64,000 bases of DNA from Bog-756 sp963725395 (GCA_963725395.1 CAVRYH010000010.1:62001-126000); one strand, 5' to 3'. Counted from the first letter of the stretch, positions 41,588-50,776 are shown. Notes: a model not told the origin generated them from the sequence alone. Program-made: numbers and translations.

Positions 41588-41938
41588 GTGGCCGACTGCC
41601 TGTTCTGCGGCATCGTGGCCGGGGACGTCCCCGCCGACATCGTCTGGTCCGACGACCGCACCGTGGCGTTCCGGGACATCAACCCGCACGCGCCGGTCCA
41701 TGTCCTCGTCGTCCCCCGGCGTCATATCGTGAACGCCTCCGAGGTGACCGCGGCCGACGGCGCCGAGGTGGCCGCCCTGCTCGCCGCGGCCAAATCGGTG
41801 GCCGACGCCGAGGGGATCGGTGGTGAGGACCGGGGGTACCGACTGGTCTTCAACGTGGGTCCCGACGCCCTCAACTCGGTGGACCACCTCCACCTTCACG
41901 TCCTGGGCGGGCGTTCGTTCGACTGGCCCCCGGGCTGA
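41588..41938 (+). CDS. HIT-family nucleotide hydrolase/transferase
   Basis: 116-aa HINT-like protein. CLFCGIVAGDVPADIVWSDD is the family start, HAPVHVLVVPRRHI carries the first conserved His, and HLHLHVLGG is the catalytic histidine triad. It hydrolyses purine nucleoside phosphoramidates or related nucleotides in the cytoplasm. It starts at GTG 41588, 4 nt after the HTH stop. A HIT gene ahead of phoH-ybeY is a familiar actinobacterial order. Confidence 0.94.
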   Translation: MADCLFCGIVAGDVPADIVWSDDRTVAFRDINPHAPVHVLVVPRRHIVNASEVTAADGAEVAALLAAAKSVADAEGIGGEDRGYRLVFNVGPDALNSVDHLHLHVLGGRSFDWPPG

Positions 41939-41994
41939 GCACCGGTCCCGCCGGCTCCGCGCCGACCATGGGATCACCCGGCCCGGCCCGCTGG

Positions 41995-42000
41995 TAGGGT
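41995..42000 (+). promoter_or_regulatory. Candidate -10 of the phoH operon
   Basis: TAGGGT lies 16 nt before GTG 42017, leaving a short leader of about 9-10 nt. Confidence 0.4.
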
Positions 42001-42016
42001 CGGGTCCAGAACGCAC

Positions 42017-42975
42017 GTGGCAGGCACCCAGGTCAAGATCCTCGTTCCCGGCAACCATCTGATGGCCGGACTGCTCGGTCAACGGGACGAATTGCTGCGC
42101 CTGGTCGAAGGGGCGTTCGACGACGTGCACATCGCCGTCCGGGGCAACGAGATCTCCATCGAGGGCGAAGGGGCCGAACGGGTGGGCGCCCTCTTCGAGG
42201 AGTTGATCATCCTGCTCGAGTCGGGCCAGGGTCTCGACGCCGTGCAGGTCCACCGCACCATCGACATGATGCACGACGACATCAAGCCGTCAGAGGTGCT
42301 CACCTCCCAGCTGCTCCGCTCCTCACGTGGCCGGGCGGTGCGCCCGAAGACGGGGGACAGAAGCAGTACACCGACGCCATCGCCTCCAACATCGTCACGT
42401 TCGGCATCGGCCCCGCCGGGACCGGCAAGTCCTACCTGGCGGTGGCCCTGGCCGTCCAGGCCCTGCAGTCCCATCAGGTCAACAGGATCATCCTCACCCG
42501 TCCGGCCGTCGAGGCGGGCGAGCGTCTCGGATTCCTCCCCGGCGACCTGATGGCCAAGGTCGATCCCTACCTCCGGCCGCTCTACGACGCCCTGCACGAC
42601 CTCTTGGAACCCGAAGGCGCGCAACGACTGATCGATCGCGGCGCGGTCGAGGTGGCACCACTCGCCTTCATGCGGGGCCGGACGCTCAACAACAGCTTCA
42701 TCATCCTCGACGAGGCCCAGAACACCACCCCCGAGCAGATGAAGATGTTCCTGACCCGGATCGGGTTCGGCTCCAAGGCCGTGGTCACCGGCGACATCAC
42801 CCAGATCGACGTGCCCGGCGGCCGCTCGGGCCTGGTCGGCCTCGAGCCCGTACTCTCGGGCGTGCCGGACCTCGCCTTCGTCCACCTGACCCAGCGCGAC
42901 GTGGTCAGGCACCGCATCGTCGCCGACATCGTCGCCGCCTACGACCGACGGGCACCCTCAGGGGGACAGTCGTGA
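42017..42975 (+). pseudogene. phoH: PhoH-like ATPase (YbeZ), frame broken by one base
   Basis: The N-terminal part (VKILVPGNHLMAGLLGQRDE ... RAVRPKTG) and the ATPase part (FGIGPAGTGKSYLAVALAVQ, RPAVEAGERLGFLPGD, IILDEAQNTTPEQMKMFLTR) are in different frames. The break is at the run of five G at 42352-42356; a sixth G restores KTGGQKQYTDAIASNIV and a 319-aa protein of normal length. Walker A, the DEAQ Walker B and the SGLVGLEPVLSGV ending are intact. Because the gene heads a conserved phoH-ybeY-corC-era operon acting in rRNA/ribosome maturation, a sequencing error is more likely than real loss. Its stop overlaps the ybeY start. Confidence 0.85.
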
Positions 42976-43478
42976 GCCTCGACGTCTACGCCGCCGACGA
43001 GCAGGAGGACCACCCCGTCTCCGTCGAACGCTGGTCGGCGCTGGCCCGCTCGGTGCTCGAGGCCGAGGGCATCGTGAGCGAGACCGAGGTCTCACTCCTC
43101 TTCGTGGACGAAGCGACCATCGCCGCGCTCAACGAGCGGTTCCTCGAGAAGGAGGGCCCCACCGACGTGCTCTCCTTCCCCATCGAGGACGAAGCCGACC
43201 GCAGCGGCCGCTCACCGGACGAGGGTGGGACCGGGCCCGGCTCCATCGAGGCGGAAACCGGTCGCCTCCTCCTGCTCGGGGACGTGGTGATCTGCCCGGC
43301 GGTGGCGGCGAGGAACGCCGTCGAGCACGAGGTGAGCCTCGAGGACGAGATCGCCCTCCTGGTCGTCCACGGGATCCTCCATCTCCTGGGCATGGACCAC
43401 GAGGCCGACGAGGAGGCCGAGAGGATGGAGCGGCGCGAGCAGCAGTTGCTGGCTCGCTACTACCGCGTGCCCTCGTGA
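42972..43478 (+). CDS. ybeY: Endoribonuclease YbeY (rRNA maturation factor)
   Basis: 168-aa metalloprotein for 16S rRNA 3' maturation and ribosome quality control. The zinc site is HGILHLLGMDH (three His) near residues 135-145. FLEKEGPTDVLSFPIED is the other conserved block. A Gly/Ser-rich insert (RSGRSPDEGGTGPGS) follows, as in other actinobacteria. GTG 42972 overlaps the phoH stop and its own stop overlaps the next GTG, so the operon is translationally coupled. Confidence 0.96.
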   Translation: MSLDVYAADEQEDHPVSVERWSALARSVLEAEGIVSETEVSLLFVDEATIAALNERFLEKEGPTDVLSFPIEDEADRSGRSPDEGGTGPGSIEAETGRLLLLGDVVICPAVAARNAVEHEVSLEDEIALLVVHGILHLLGMDHEADEEAERMERREQQLLARYYRVPS

Positions 43479-44803
43479 GCACGGCTCCCGGCCCGATCCC
43501 GGTGCTGACGGCGACCGGGTCGTTCACGTGGAGCGACGCCGTGCTGGTCATCGTGGTCATCGTCCTGCTCGGCGCCTCGGCCGTCCTGGCCCTGGCCGAG
43601 ACCAGCCTGGTCCGCATGAGCCGCGCCAAGGCCATGGCCCTCGTCGAGGACCGGCGTCGGGGTGCCAAGGTGCTGGTCCGCCTCACCGAGAACCCCCAGG
43701 GGTTCCTCAACCCGGTGCTCCTGTTGGTGCTCATCTGCCAGCTCGTGGTGGCCACGTTGGTCGGGATCCTGGCTCACAGCTGGTTCGGTGCGTGGGGCGT
43801 GGTGGCGGCCACCGTGTTCGAGATCGTCGTGATCTTCGTGCTGGGCGAGGCGGTCCCGAAGAACTGGGCGGTGCACCATCCCGAGCGCGCCGCGCTGGTA
43901 AGTGCCCCGCTCGTATCCGCCCTCGTCCAGTTCTGGCCGGTCAAGATGGCATCGGGCGCGCTGATCGGCCTGGCCAATCTGCTCATCGGGGAGCAGGGCC
44001 AGTACCTCGGTTCCGCCGTGACGGAGTCCGAGCTGTTGGCCATGGCGGACGTGGCCGTCGAGGGGGAGGTCATCGAGACCGAGGAACGCGCGCTGATCCA
44101 CTCGATCATCGAGTTCGGCGACACCGTCGTACGCGAGGTCATGGTGCCCCGGCCCGACATGGTGACCGTGGGAGTGGACGAGACGGTGGAGGCGACCCTG
44201 GAGCAGGCCCTCGAGGCGGGGTTCAGCCGCATCCCGGCGGTGGAGCAGCAGGTGGACGACGTCGTCGGGATCGCCTACACGAAGGACCTGATCCGCTCGG
44301 TCCGGGCCGGAGAGGGGTCCGAGGCCGTGAGGTCGCACCTGCGGGTCGCCCACTTCGTCCCCGAGACCAAGCGGGTCTCGGACCTGATGCGGGAGATGCA
44401 GTCCGAGAAGTTCCATCAGGCCGTGGTGGTCGACGAGTACGGCGGGACCGCCGGTCTGGTGACCCTGGAGGACCTCATCGAAGAGCTGGTGGGCGAGATC
44501 GTCGACGAGTTCGACGTGGAGGAGGCACCCTTCGAGCGCCTGGGCTCGGGCGAGCTGCGGGTCAGCGCCCGTCTGCCGGTCGACGAGGTGAACGAGCTGA
44601 TCGATGGCGACCTGCCCACCGGGGCGTGGGACACCGTCGGGGGACTGGTGTTCGACGTGTTGGGCCATGTCCCCGTCGCCGGTGAGTCGGTCCTGGTCGA
44701 CGGGGTGCGACTGGTGGCCGAGCGGGTCAACGGCCGTCGCATCGAGCGGGTCAGGATCGTGCCCGTGGCCGTTGCGGGCCAGGTCGCCGAGGGGGAGGGC
44801 TGA
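43475..44803 (+). CDS. CNNM/CorC-family membrane protein with CBS domains
   Basis: 442-aa hemolysin-C-like protein. An N-terminal DUF21 domain with three to four helices (VLVIVVIVLLGASAVLALAE, then LLLVLICQLVVATLVGILAH, VVAATVFEIVVIFVLGEAVP) precedes a CBS pair (REVMVPRPDMVTVGVDE; KFHQAVVVDEYGGTAGLVTL) and a CorC_HlyC/transporter-associated domain. These proteins are linked to Mg2+/Co2+ efflux or resistance. It sits between ybeY and era with 4-nt and 2-nt junctions. Confidence 0.92.
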   Translation: MSTAPGPIPVLTATGSFTWSDAVLVIVVIVLLGASAVLALAETSLVRMSRAKAMALVEDRRRGAKVLVRLTENPQGFLNPVLLLVLICQLVVATLVGILAHSWFGAWGVVAATVFEIVVIFVLGEAVPKNWAVHHPERAALVSAPLVSALVQFWPVKMASGALIGLANLLIGEQGQYLGSAVTESELLAMADVAVEGEVIETEERALIHSIIEFGDTVVREVMVPRPDMVTVGVDETVEATLEQALEAGFSRIPAVEQQVDDVVGIAYTKDLIRSVRAGEGSEAVRSHLRVAHFVPETKRVSDLMREMQSEKFHQAVVVDEYGGTAGLVTLEDLIEELVGEIVDEFDVEEAPFERLGSGELRVSARLPVDEVNELIDGDLPTGAWDTVGGLVFDVLGHVPVAGESVLVDGVRLVAERVNGRRIERVRIVPVAVAGQVAEGEG

Positions 44804-44805
44804 CC

Positions 44806-45780
44806 GTGTTCCGGTCCGGGTTCGTGGCCGTGGTCGGGCGCCCCAACGTGGGCAAGTCGACGCTCGTCAACGCCATCGTGGGCACCAAGGTGTCCATCAC
44901 GTCGCCGCGCCCGAACACCACGCGGTCCCAGGTGCGCGGGGTGCTGACCCGTCCCGACGCCCAGGTCGTCTTCGTCGACACGCCGGGCTTGCACAAGCCC
45001 CGCACGGCGTTGGGCGAGCGTATGAACGAGTCGGCCACCTCCTCGCTCGACGACGTCGACGCCGTGGTGGCCATGGTCGAGGCCACCGGTGCGGTGGGTC
45101 CCGGGGACCGGATGGTGCTGGCCCAGTCGGCCCGCCGGGTCCGGGCCATGGCCCGAGCCACCGCACTCCAATGCGAACTCGCCCCCGGTGATGGAGGTGC
45201 CGGGACGGCAGAGGTTCAGCCCGAGGGCGATCCGACCCTGCTCGTCGTGGTCAACAAGATCGACCGGGTCGGGGGGGACGGTGTGCTGACCCACCTCAGT
45301 GCGGTGTCCGACGTGATCGCCGCCATCGACCTCGAGGACGGCCAGCCCCCGGTCCCCGTCGAGTACTTCCCGGTGTCGGCCACCTCCGGCGAGGGGGTGG
45401 GTGCCCTCGTCGACGCCGTCGTGGCGCGGATGCCCGAGGGGCCCCGCTACTACCCCGAGGGCATGGTCACCGACGTGGCCGAGGCGTTCTGGGTGGCCGA
45501 CCTGGTCAGAGAGGAGCTCTTGCACCGGGTGCAGGACGAGCTGCCCCACAGCATCGCCTGTCGGGTCACCGAGTGGGAGTGGCCCCGGGTGCGGTGCGAG
45601 ATCCTCGTCGAGCGCGACTCGCAGAAGGGGATCGTGATCGGCAAGGGTGGCGTGACCCTGAAAGAGGTCGGCACCGCGGTGCGCAAGCAGATGCCACCGG
45701 GTGCCTACCTCGAGCTCTTCGTGCGGGTGGAGAAGCGCTGGCAACACCGAGAGGATGCGCTCGACCGCCTCGGCTTCTGA
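44806..45780 (+). CDS. era: GTPase Era
   Basis: 324-aa 16S rRNA-binding GTPase for 30S assembly. G1 is GRPNVGKST (11-19), the switch region has PRPNTTRSQVRG, G3 is DTPGLHKP and G4 is NKID at 150-153. E. coli Era has G4 near residue 124; the shift is due to an extra ~27 residues (about 106-142, rich in Ala, Arg and then Gly/Glu) just before G4. The KH domain has VERDSQKGIVIGKGGVTLKE. It starts at GTG 44806 and ends the phoH-ybeY-corC-era operon, ahead of a hairpin. Confidence 0.95.
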   Translation: MFRSGFVAVVGRPNVGKSTLVNAIVGTKVSITSPRPNTTRSQVRGVLTRPDAQVVFVDTPGLHKPRTALGERMNESATSSLDDVDAVVAMVEATGAVGPGDRMVLAQSARRVRAMARATALQCELAPGDGGAGTAEVQPEGDPTLLVVVNKIDRVGGDGVLTHLSAVSDVIAAIDLEDGQPPVPVEYFPVSATSGEGVGALVDAVVARMPEGPRYYPEGMVTDVAEAFWVADLVREELLHRVQDELPHSIACRVTEWEWPRVRCEILVERDSQKGIVIGKGGVTLKEVGTAVRKQMPPGAYLELFVRVEKRWQHREDALDRLGF

Positions 45781-45824
45781 CCGGCCCCCGTCCGCTCGGC
45801 CCCGGCCCCGGCCCCCGGTAGCGT

Positions 45825-45842
45825 CGCGGGTCCGAGCCCGCG
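45825..45842. terminator. Hairpin between convergent era and dinG
   Basis: CGCGGG (45825-45830) and CCCGCG (45837-45842) flank a 6-nt loop, followed on the plus strand by GTTCCTTT. It lies in the 75-bp gap between the two stops and can serve both strands. Confidence 0.55.
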
Positions 45843-45855
45843 GTTCCTTTGGGGA

Positions 45856-47988
45856 TCAGTCCTCTTCGGCGATGCGCCGGAGGAAGTCCACCACCTCGGC
45901 CCGGTCCACCGTGCGCTTCATGGGCGGGACCCGGGCCAGCAGCGCCCCCCGGTAGCGGGCGGTGGCGAGGCGGCTGTCCAGCACGGCGACCACCCCGCGG
46001 TCCTGCGCCGACCGGATCAGCCGGCCGGCACCCTGGGCGAGGAGGGTGCCGGCACGAGGGAGGTCGACCGAGCTGAAGGCCGACGGGCCGGCCCGTTCCC
46101 GGCGAGCCTCGAGCACCGGGTCGTCCGGCCTCGGGAACGGGATCCTGTCCAGGGTGACCATGCTCAGGGTGCGGCCGGGGATGTCCACCCCCTGCCAGAA
46201 GCCGAGCGTGGCGAACAGGCAGGCCGCCTCGTCACCGGTGAAGGCGTCGACCAGGGCCGGCTTGGGCAGGTCCGACTGGGCCAGCAGGGGAAAAGGGAGG
46301 CGGGGCGCCAGCGCGTCACGGGCGGCGTTCATGGCCCGCCAGCTGGTGAACAGGGCCAGTGTGCGACCGCCCGCCGCGTTGATCAGCACCTCGAGCTCAT
46401 CGTGGAGGGCGGGCTCGGACTCGGGGCGCCGCCGGTCGGGCAGCGACTGGGCCACGTACAGCAGCGCGTGGTCGCGGTAGTCGAACGGACTGCCCACATC
46501 GAGTTCGTCACACTGCTCTGGCGGCAGGCCGAGCCGCTCCTGGAGTCCGATGGGCACCGTGGCCGACGTGAGGACGCCGGTCACCGTCCCCCACAGGTGC
46601 TCGGACAGCAGCGGGCCGACGTCGATGGGTGAGACCCGCAGGGCGGCCGAGCGGGCGCCGCCGTCGACCCAGGCCACCTCGTCATCGGTGAGCGCGCCCA
46701 CTCTGGCCAGGTCGGCGGCTAGGTGACCGGCGGCCAGCAGGACGCGGTCCCGGCGTGACCGCGCCGATGAAGGCTCGTCATCGCCGGCCTCCCGTTCCGC
46801 CCGACGCAGGGCGTCGACCAGCCGGCCGACCCGGCCCGTTGCCAGGGTCAGGGTCTCGGCGAGGGAAGGGCCCGCCTCGTGGACGGCCGGCTCGGGGCGC
46901 GCCTTCGACCGGGCCGCTGTGACCTCCGGTGGGGCCAGGCCGAGTTCGAACCCCATCGGCTCGGATCCCGGGCGGTCGGCGTCACTGGTCCCGTCCGCCT
47001 CGTCGGGCACGCTCCTGGCGGCTTCGGGGCCGAGGTCGGCCCGGGGGACCCGGATCCCGGCCAGGGGCCGCAGGGCACGCTGCAGCAGCTCGCCGACGTC
47101 GGCGACGGCGTCGGCGGGATCGAGCCGCCCCGTGCCCTCGCCGAGCAGAGGCCGGGCGGTGGCGGCGAGGGCCCGGAAGCGTCCCGGTCCGATCTCCACG
47201 CCGAGGCTGTCGGTCATCACCTCTTCGACCTCGTGGGCCTCGTCGAGTACGACCACCTCGTGCGGGGGCAGCACCGCGCCGCCGCTGGCCAGGTGGGCCC
47301 CGTAGAGGTGGGTGTTGACCACCACCACCTCGGCCTCGGCCGCCCGGGCCCTCGCCTCCTCGGCGAAGCACTCCCGACCCGATGGGCACCGGAAGGCTCC
47401 CGGACACTCGCGGGCGGTCGTCGACACCATGGCCCAGGCCCGGTAGTGGGGCTCGAAGTCGAGCTCGGACCGGTCCCCGGTGGTTGTCTGGTCGGCCCAC
47501 CGGACCAGGCGCCGGACCTGGTCCCCGAGTCGCCCGGTCTCCACCGCGTCGGTGCCCGTCCCCTCGGTGAGGGTGTCGTCGGCGTCGGGCGGATCGGCCG
47601 CTCCGGGTTGGAGCGAGAGCTGGTCACCGCGTCCACCCACCTCGGTGACCCGCTGCCGGCAGAGGTAGTTGCTCCGGCCCTTCAGGACGGCGAAGGTGAA
47701 CGCGCCCTTCAACGCCCGCGCCACCAGGGGGAGGTCCTTGGTGGCCAACTGGTCCTGGAGGGCCTTGGTGGCCGTGGCCACCACCACCCGCCGGCCGGAC
47801 AGGGCGGCCGGGACCAGGTAGGCCAGCGACTTACCGGTGCCGGTGCCGGCCTGGACCACGAGATGGCGCTGCCCGACGATCGACTGCGCCACCGCCACCG
47901 CCATCTGGCGCTGTCCCTCGCGCTGCTCTCCGCCCCCGGGGAGCGCCCCGGCCACCTCCGCCAGCGTGGCGGTCACCTCGTCGGTCAT
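45856..47988 (-). CDS. dinG: DinG/XPD-family ATP-dependent DNA helicase
   Basis: 710-aa superfamily 2 helicase. The Walker A is QAGTGTGKSLAYL (about 46-58) and motif II is LDEAHEVEE. Four cysteines between motifs Ia and II (YLCRQR, then CPGAFRCPSGRECF) form the iron-sulfur cluster site typical of DinG/XPD. Motifs V-VI include FWQGVDIPGRTLSMVTLDRI and QGAGRLIRSAQDRG. It unwinds 5'-tailed DNA, R-loops or D-loops during replication stress. ATG 47988 lies 6 nt after TAGGGT, a leaderless arrangement. No LexA box is visible upstream. Confidence 0.93.
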   Translation of the reverse strand: MTDEVTATLAEVAGALPGGGEQREGQRQMAVAVAQSIVGQRHLVVQAGTGTGKSLAYLVPAALSGRRVVVATATKALQDQLATKDLPLVARALKGAFTFAVLKGRSNYLCRQRVTEVGGRGDQLSLQPGAADPPDADDTLTEGTGTDAVETGRLGDQVRRLVRWADQTTTGDRSELDFEPHYRAWAMVSTTARECPGAFRCPSGRECFAEEARARAAEAEVVVVNTHLYGAHLASGGAVLPPHEVVVLDEAHEVEEVMTDSLGVEIGPGRFRALAATARPLLGEGTGRLDPADAVADVGELLQRALRPLAGIRVPRADLGPEAARSVPDEADGTSDADRPGSEPMGFELGLAPPEVTAARSKARPEPAVHEAGPSLAETLTLATGRVGRLVDALRRAEREAGDDEPSSARSRRDRVLLAAGHLAADLARVGALTDDEVAWVDGGARSAALRVSPIDVGPLLSEHLWGTVTGVLTSATVPIGLQERLGLPPEQCDELDVGSPFDYRDHALLYVAQSLPDRRRPESEPALHDELEVLINAAGGRTLALFTSWRAMNAARDALAPRLPFPLLAQSDLPKPALVDAFTGDEAACLFATLGFWQGVDIPGRTLSMVTLDRIPFPRPDDPVLEARRERAGPSAFSSVDLPRAGTLLAQGAGRLIRSAQDRGVVAVLDSRLATARYRGALLARVPPMKRTVDRAEVVDFLRRIAEED

Positions 47989-47994
47989 CCACCG

Positions 47995-48000
47995 ACCCTA
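47995..48000 (-). promoter_or_regulatory. -10 element of dinG
   Basis: On the minus strand TAGGGT ends 6 nt before the ATG at 47988, indicating a leaderless start. Confidence 0.5.
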
Positions 48001-48034
48001 CCGGTGGCCCCCGCCCTCGACGGGCCGGCGCTCG

Positions 48035-48791
48035 TCAGTGCCACTCCACGGCCAGGCCGACGGCGACCCCGAGGCCGACGGCGACCACGACCCACCGCAG
48101 CGCACCGGCTGGGAGGCGACGTCCGTACCTGCCCCCCACCTGACCGCCGATCACCGATCCGAGGGCGATCAGGCCCGCCACCGACCACGCCACGTGCGTG
48201 GTGGCGACGAAGAACACCGCAGCCACGGCGTTGGCGGTGAACGCCAGGACGTTCTTCGCCCCGTTGAGGCGTTGGAGGTCGTCGTCGATGAAGATGGCGA
48301 GAAGCGCGATCAGTATCACGCCCTGGGCCGCGCCGAAGTAGCCCCCGTAGATGCCGGTGAGGAAGACGCCGGCCAAGAGCGCAGCGCCACCGTGCTCATG
48401 GTGCCCGCGGGACTGGAGGGCGGCCCTCATCCGCGGCTGGAGGGCCATGAGGACGGCGGCCACGGCGATGAGAGCGGGAACGACCGCCTTGAACACGCTG
48501 TGGGGGAGGGCGAGGAGGAGCGCGGCGCCGAGCAGCGAGCCGAGGATCGACGCCGAGCCCAGACGGAGCAGTCGGCCGCGCTGGCCGGCCAGCTCCCGGC
48601 GGTAGGCCACCGTCGCGCTCGGCGTTGCCCGGGACGAGGCCCACCGTGTTGGACACGTTGGCCAGCACCGGGGGGTAGCCCAGTGCTACCAGGGTCGGGA
48701 AGGTGATGAGCGACCCCGATCCGACGATGACGTTGATGGTGCCGGCGACGACACCGGCGGCGAAGATGGCCAGTGCGGCCCACGGGGACAT
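48035..48791 (-). pseudogene. TauE/SafE-type permease, frame broken
   Basis: The first part (WAALAIFAAGVVAGTINVIV, GSGSLITFPTLVALGYPPVL, ANVSNTVGLVPGN) is in one frame and the rest (AYRRELAGQRGRLLRLGSAS, GIYGGYFGAAQGVILIALLA, LNGAKNVLAFTANAVAAVFF) in another. The joint lies at about 48611-48625, a CG-alternating stretch. Removing one base gives 251 aa, a normal TauE length with eight helices. The family exports sulfite, sulfonates or similar anions. The break may be a sequencing error or a recent mutation. It lies 46 nt upstream of dinG on the same strand. Confidence 0.8.
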
Positions 48792-48896
48792 GGGGAGGGT
48801 TTAGCGCCCGGCGCCCCGGTGCTCCAAACAGGGGAGGGGGAGGGTGACTCCGGGCGTCGGGCCGGCGGTCGGGCACTCGGCCCGACGCCGAGGCGA

Positions 48897-48902
48897 TAGG
48901 TT
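48897..48902 (+). promoter_or_regulatory. -10 element of uppS
   Basis: TAGGTT ends 6 nt before the GTG at 48909, indicating a leaderless start of the uppS-recO-photolyase-hemW run. Confidence 0.5.
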
Positions 48903-48908
48903 CGCAGG

Positions 48909-49679
48909 GTGCACCAGGATCATCAAGCCGCTGACGAACAGGGGGGACTTCCGAGGCCCCTGGTCTCGTTGTCGGATCTGGTCGGCGGTCCGATCCCCGT
49001 CCATGTCGCCTGCGTCATGGACGGCAACGGCCGGTGGGCGGCCCGGCGTGGCCTTCCCCGGACCGACGGGCACGCGGCCGGTGAGGCGGCGCTGCTCGAC
49101 GCGGTCGAGGGGGCGCTCGAGCTCGGTGTTCCCTGGATCACCATGTACGCGTTCTCGACCGAGAACTGGCGCCGGCCCGCCGACGAGGTGCGGTACCTGA
49201 TGGGCTTCAACGAGAGCCTCCTCATGCGTCGCCGCGACGAGCTGCACGACAAAGGGGTGCGCATCCGGTTCGCCGGCCGGCGCGACTGGCGGGTGCCCAA
49301 GCGGGTGCTCCGCCGCATGGACGAATCGATCGAGCTGACCTCGGCCAACCGGCGCTGCACCCTCACGATGGCGTTCAATTACGGAGGCCGGGCGGAGATC
49401 GTCGACGCCGTGCGGCGGCTGGTGGCCGACGGGGTGCCGGCCGACAAGGTGAACGAGAAGGCCATCCGCTCCCGCCTCTACTTCCCCGACCAGCCCGATC
49501 CCGATCTGGTGATCCGCACCTCGGGTGAGCACCGGATCTCCAACTTCCTCCTGTGGCAGCTGGCCTACAGCGAGCTGGTGTTCGACGACGTGCTGTGGCC
49601 GGACTTCCGCCGGAACCATCTGTTCGAGGCGGTGCGCGATTTCCAGCGGCGTCAACGCCGTTACGGTGGGGTCACGTGA
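48909..49679 (+). CDS. uppS: Isoprenyl transferase (undecaprenyl diphosphate synthase family)
   Basis: 256-aa cis-prenyltransferase making the polyprenyl carrier for peptidoglycan and glycans. Conserved blocks are HVACVMDGNGRWAARRGLPR with the catalytic Asp, HAAGEAALLDAVEGALELGV, YAFSTENWRRP and the C-terminal RTSGEHRISNFLLWQLAYSE. The first 30 residues are extra. Chain length cannot be predicted; actinobacteria often carry two such enzymes. It is coupled by TGATG to the small membrane protein gene. Confidence 0.93.
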   Translation: MHQDHQAADEQGGLPRPLVSLSDLVGGPIPVHVACVMDGNGRWAARRGLPRTDGHAAGEAALLDAVEGALELGVPWITMYAFSTENWRRPADEVRYLMGFNESLLMRRRDELHDKGVRIRFAGRRDWRVPKRVLRRMDESIELTSANRRCTLTMAFNYGGRAEIVDAVRRLVADGVPADKVNEKAIRSRLYFPDQPDPDLVIRTSGEHRISNFLLWQLAYSELVFDDVLWPDFRRNHLFEAVRDFQRRQRRYGGVT

Positions 49680-50053
49680 TGAGCGACCAGACCGCCGAAC
49701 AGCCCCCCGGCCACCGGCCGCGTGATCCGTCGGAGGATCGTGCGCCCCACCGCCGCGCCCGACCGCCGCGCGACGATGCCGGTGGGGTGTGGATCGTCAC
49801 CGGTGTCGTCCTCGCCTTGGTGGTCTACGGACTGGTCGTCCTCATGGACATGGCCGGGTTCACCGAGGTGCTGCCCCTCGTGGTGCTTCCCCCGGTGGTC
49901 GTCGGGCTCATCGCCGCCAACAGCCTGCTCGGTGGCGGCCGTACCCGTGGCCGCGCTGCCGCGCCGGTCGGGCCCGACCGGATGACGGGTGCGGGTGACG
50001 GGGCCGGGACGGACGGACGTCCGGTCGCAGGGGAGCCCCACTCGCCGCGATGA
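49679..50053 (+). CDS. Small membrane protein between uppS and recO
   Basis: 124 aa. A charged N-terminus (about 40 residues) is followed by two hydrophobic helices (VWIVTGVVLALVVYGLVVLM, VLPLVVLPPVVVGLIAANSL) and a Gly/Arg/Pro-rich tail. Its start overlaps the uppS stop and its stop overlaps the recO start (ATGA), so it belongs to the operon. No known domain was recognised; its only clue is co-expression with the polyprenyl synthase. Confidence 0.65.
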   Translation: MSDQTAEQPPGHRPRDPSEDRAPHRRARPPRDDAGGVWIVTGVVLALVVYGLVVLMDMAGFTEVLPLVVLPPVVVGLIAANSLLGGGRTRGRAAAPVGPDRMTGAGDGAGTDGRPVAGEPHSPR

Positions 50054-50775
50054 CCCTTTTTCGCGACCGGGGCATGGTGCTTCGCACCATCCGGCTGGGC
50101 GAGGCGGACCGGATCGTCACCCTGATGACCGAGGACCACGGCAAGGTGCGGGCGGTGGCCAAGGGCGTACGGCGCACCACCTCCAAGTTCGGGTCGCGCC
50201 TCGAGCCCCTCAGTCACGTGGCCCTGCTCGGGTGGCAGGGTCGTGGCGACCTGGACACGATCAACCAGGTCGAGGTGATCGACACCTTCCGCGCCGTCCG
50301 CGAGGATCTCGACCGCATGTCCGCAGCCATGTCGATGCTGGAGGTGGTCGACCAGGTCGGCCAGGAGCGCCACGCCAACCCCCGCCTGTACGAGATGCTG
50401 GTCGGAGCCATTGCCGCTCTGGCCGACCGGGACTCGCCGATGGTGGCGCCCGCGTTCTTCTTGAAAGTGCTGGGGCTCGAGGGATCGGCCCCGGTCCTCG
50501 ACGTGTGCGTCTCGTGCGGCCAGGACGACAGCGGGGAGCTGGTGGCATTCGACCTGGTGGAGGGGGGTGTGCTGTGCCGCAACTGCCGGCGGGGCCGGTC
50601 ACTGTCGCCTGCCGGGCTGGCATTGCTGCGTCGCACCCTGGGCGGAGGATTGGCCGGCGTCCTCGCCGAGCCCAGGTCGCCGGTCACCGACGAGGTCACC
50701 TCGCTCGCCACCGAGGCCATGGAGGCCCACCTCGACCGCCGGCTCCGGTCGGTCCATTCGGGCCAGGTCTCCTGA
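50050..50775 (+). CDS. recO: DNA repair protein RecO
   Basis: 241-aa recombination mediator that anneals ssDNA and loads RecA. The N-terminal OB fold is FRDRGMVLRTIRLGEADRIV with KVRAVAKGVRRTTSKFGSRL, then a helical domain and a zinc finger CVSCGQ ... CRNCRR. Length and order are normal. ATG 50050 overlaps the upstream stop; the photolyase TTG follows 2 nt after its stop. Confidence 0.95.
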   Translation: MTLFRDRGMVLRTIRLGEADRIVTLMTEDHGKVRAVAKGVRRTTSKFGSRLEPLSHVALLGWQGRGDLDTINQVEVIDTFRAVREDLDRMSAAMSMLEVVDQVGQERHANPRLYEMLVGAIAALADRDSPMVAPAFFLKVLGLEGSAPVLDVCVSCGQDDSGELVAFDLVEGGVLCRNCRRGRSLSPAGLALLRRTLGGGLAGVLAEPRSPVTDEVTSLATEAMEAHLDRRLRSVHSGQVS

Positions 50776-50776
50776 G

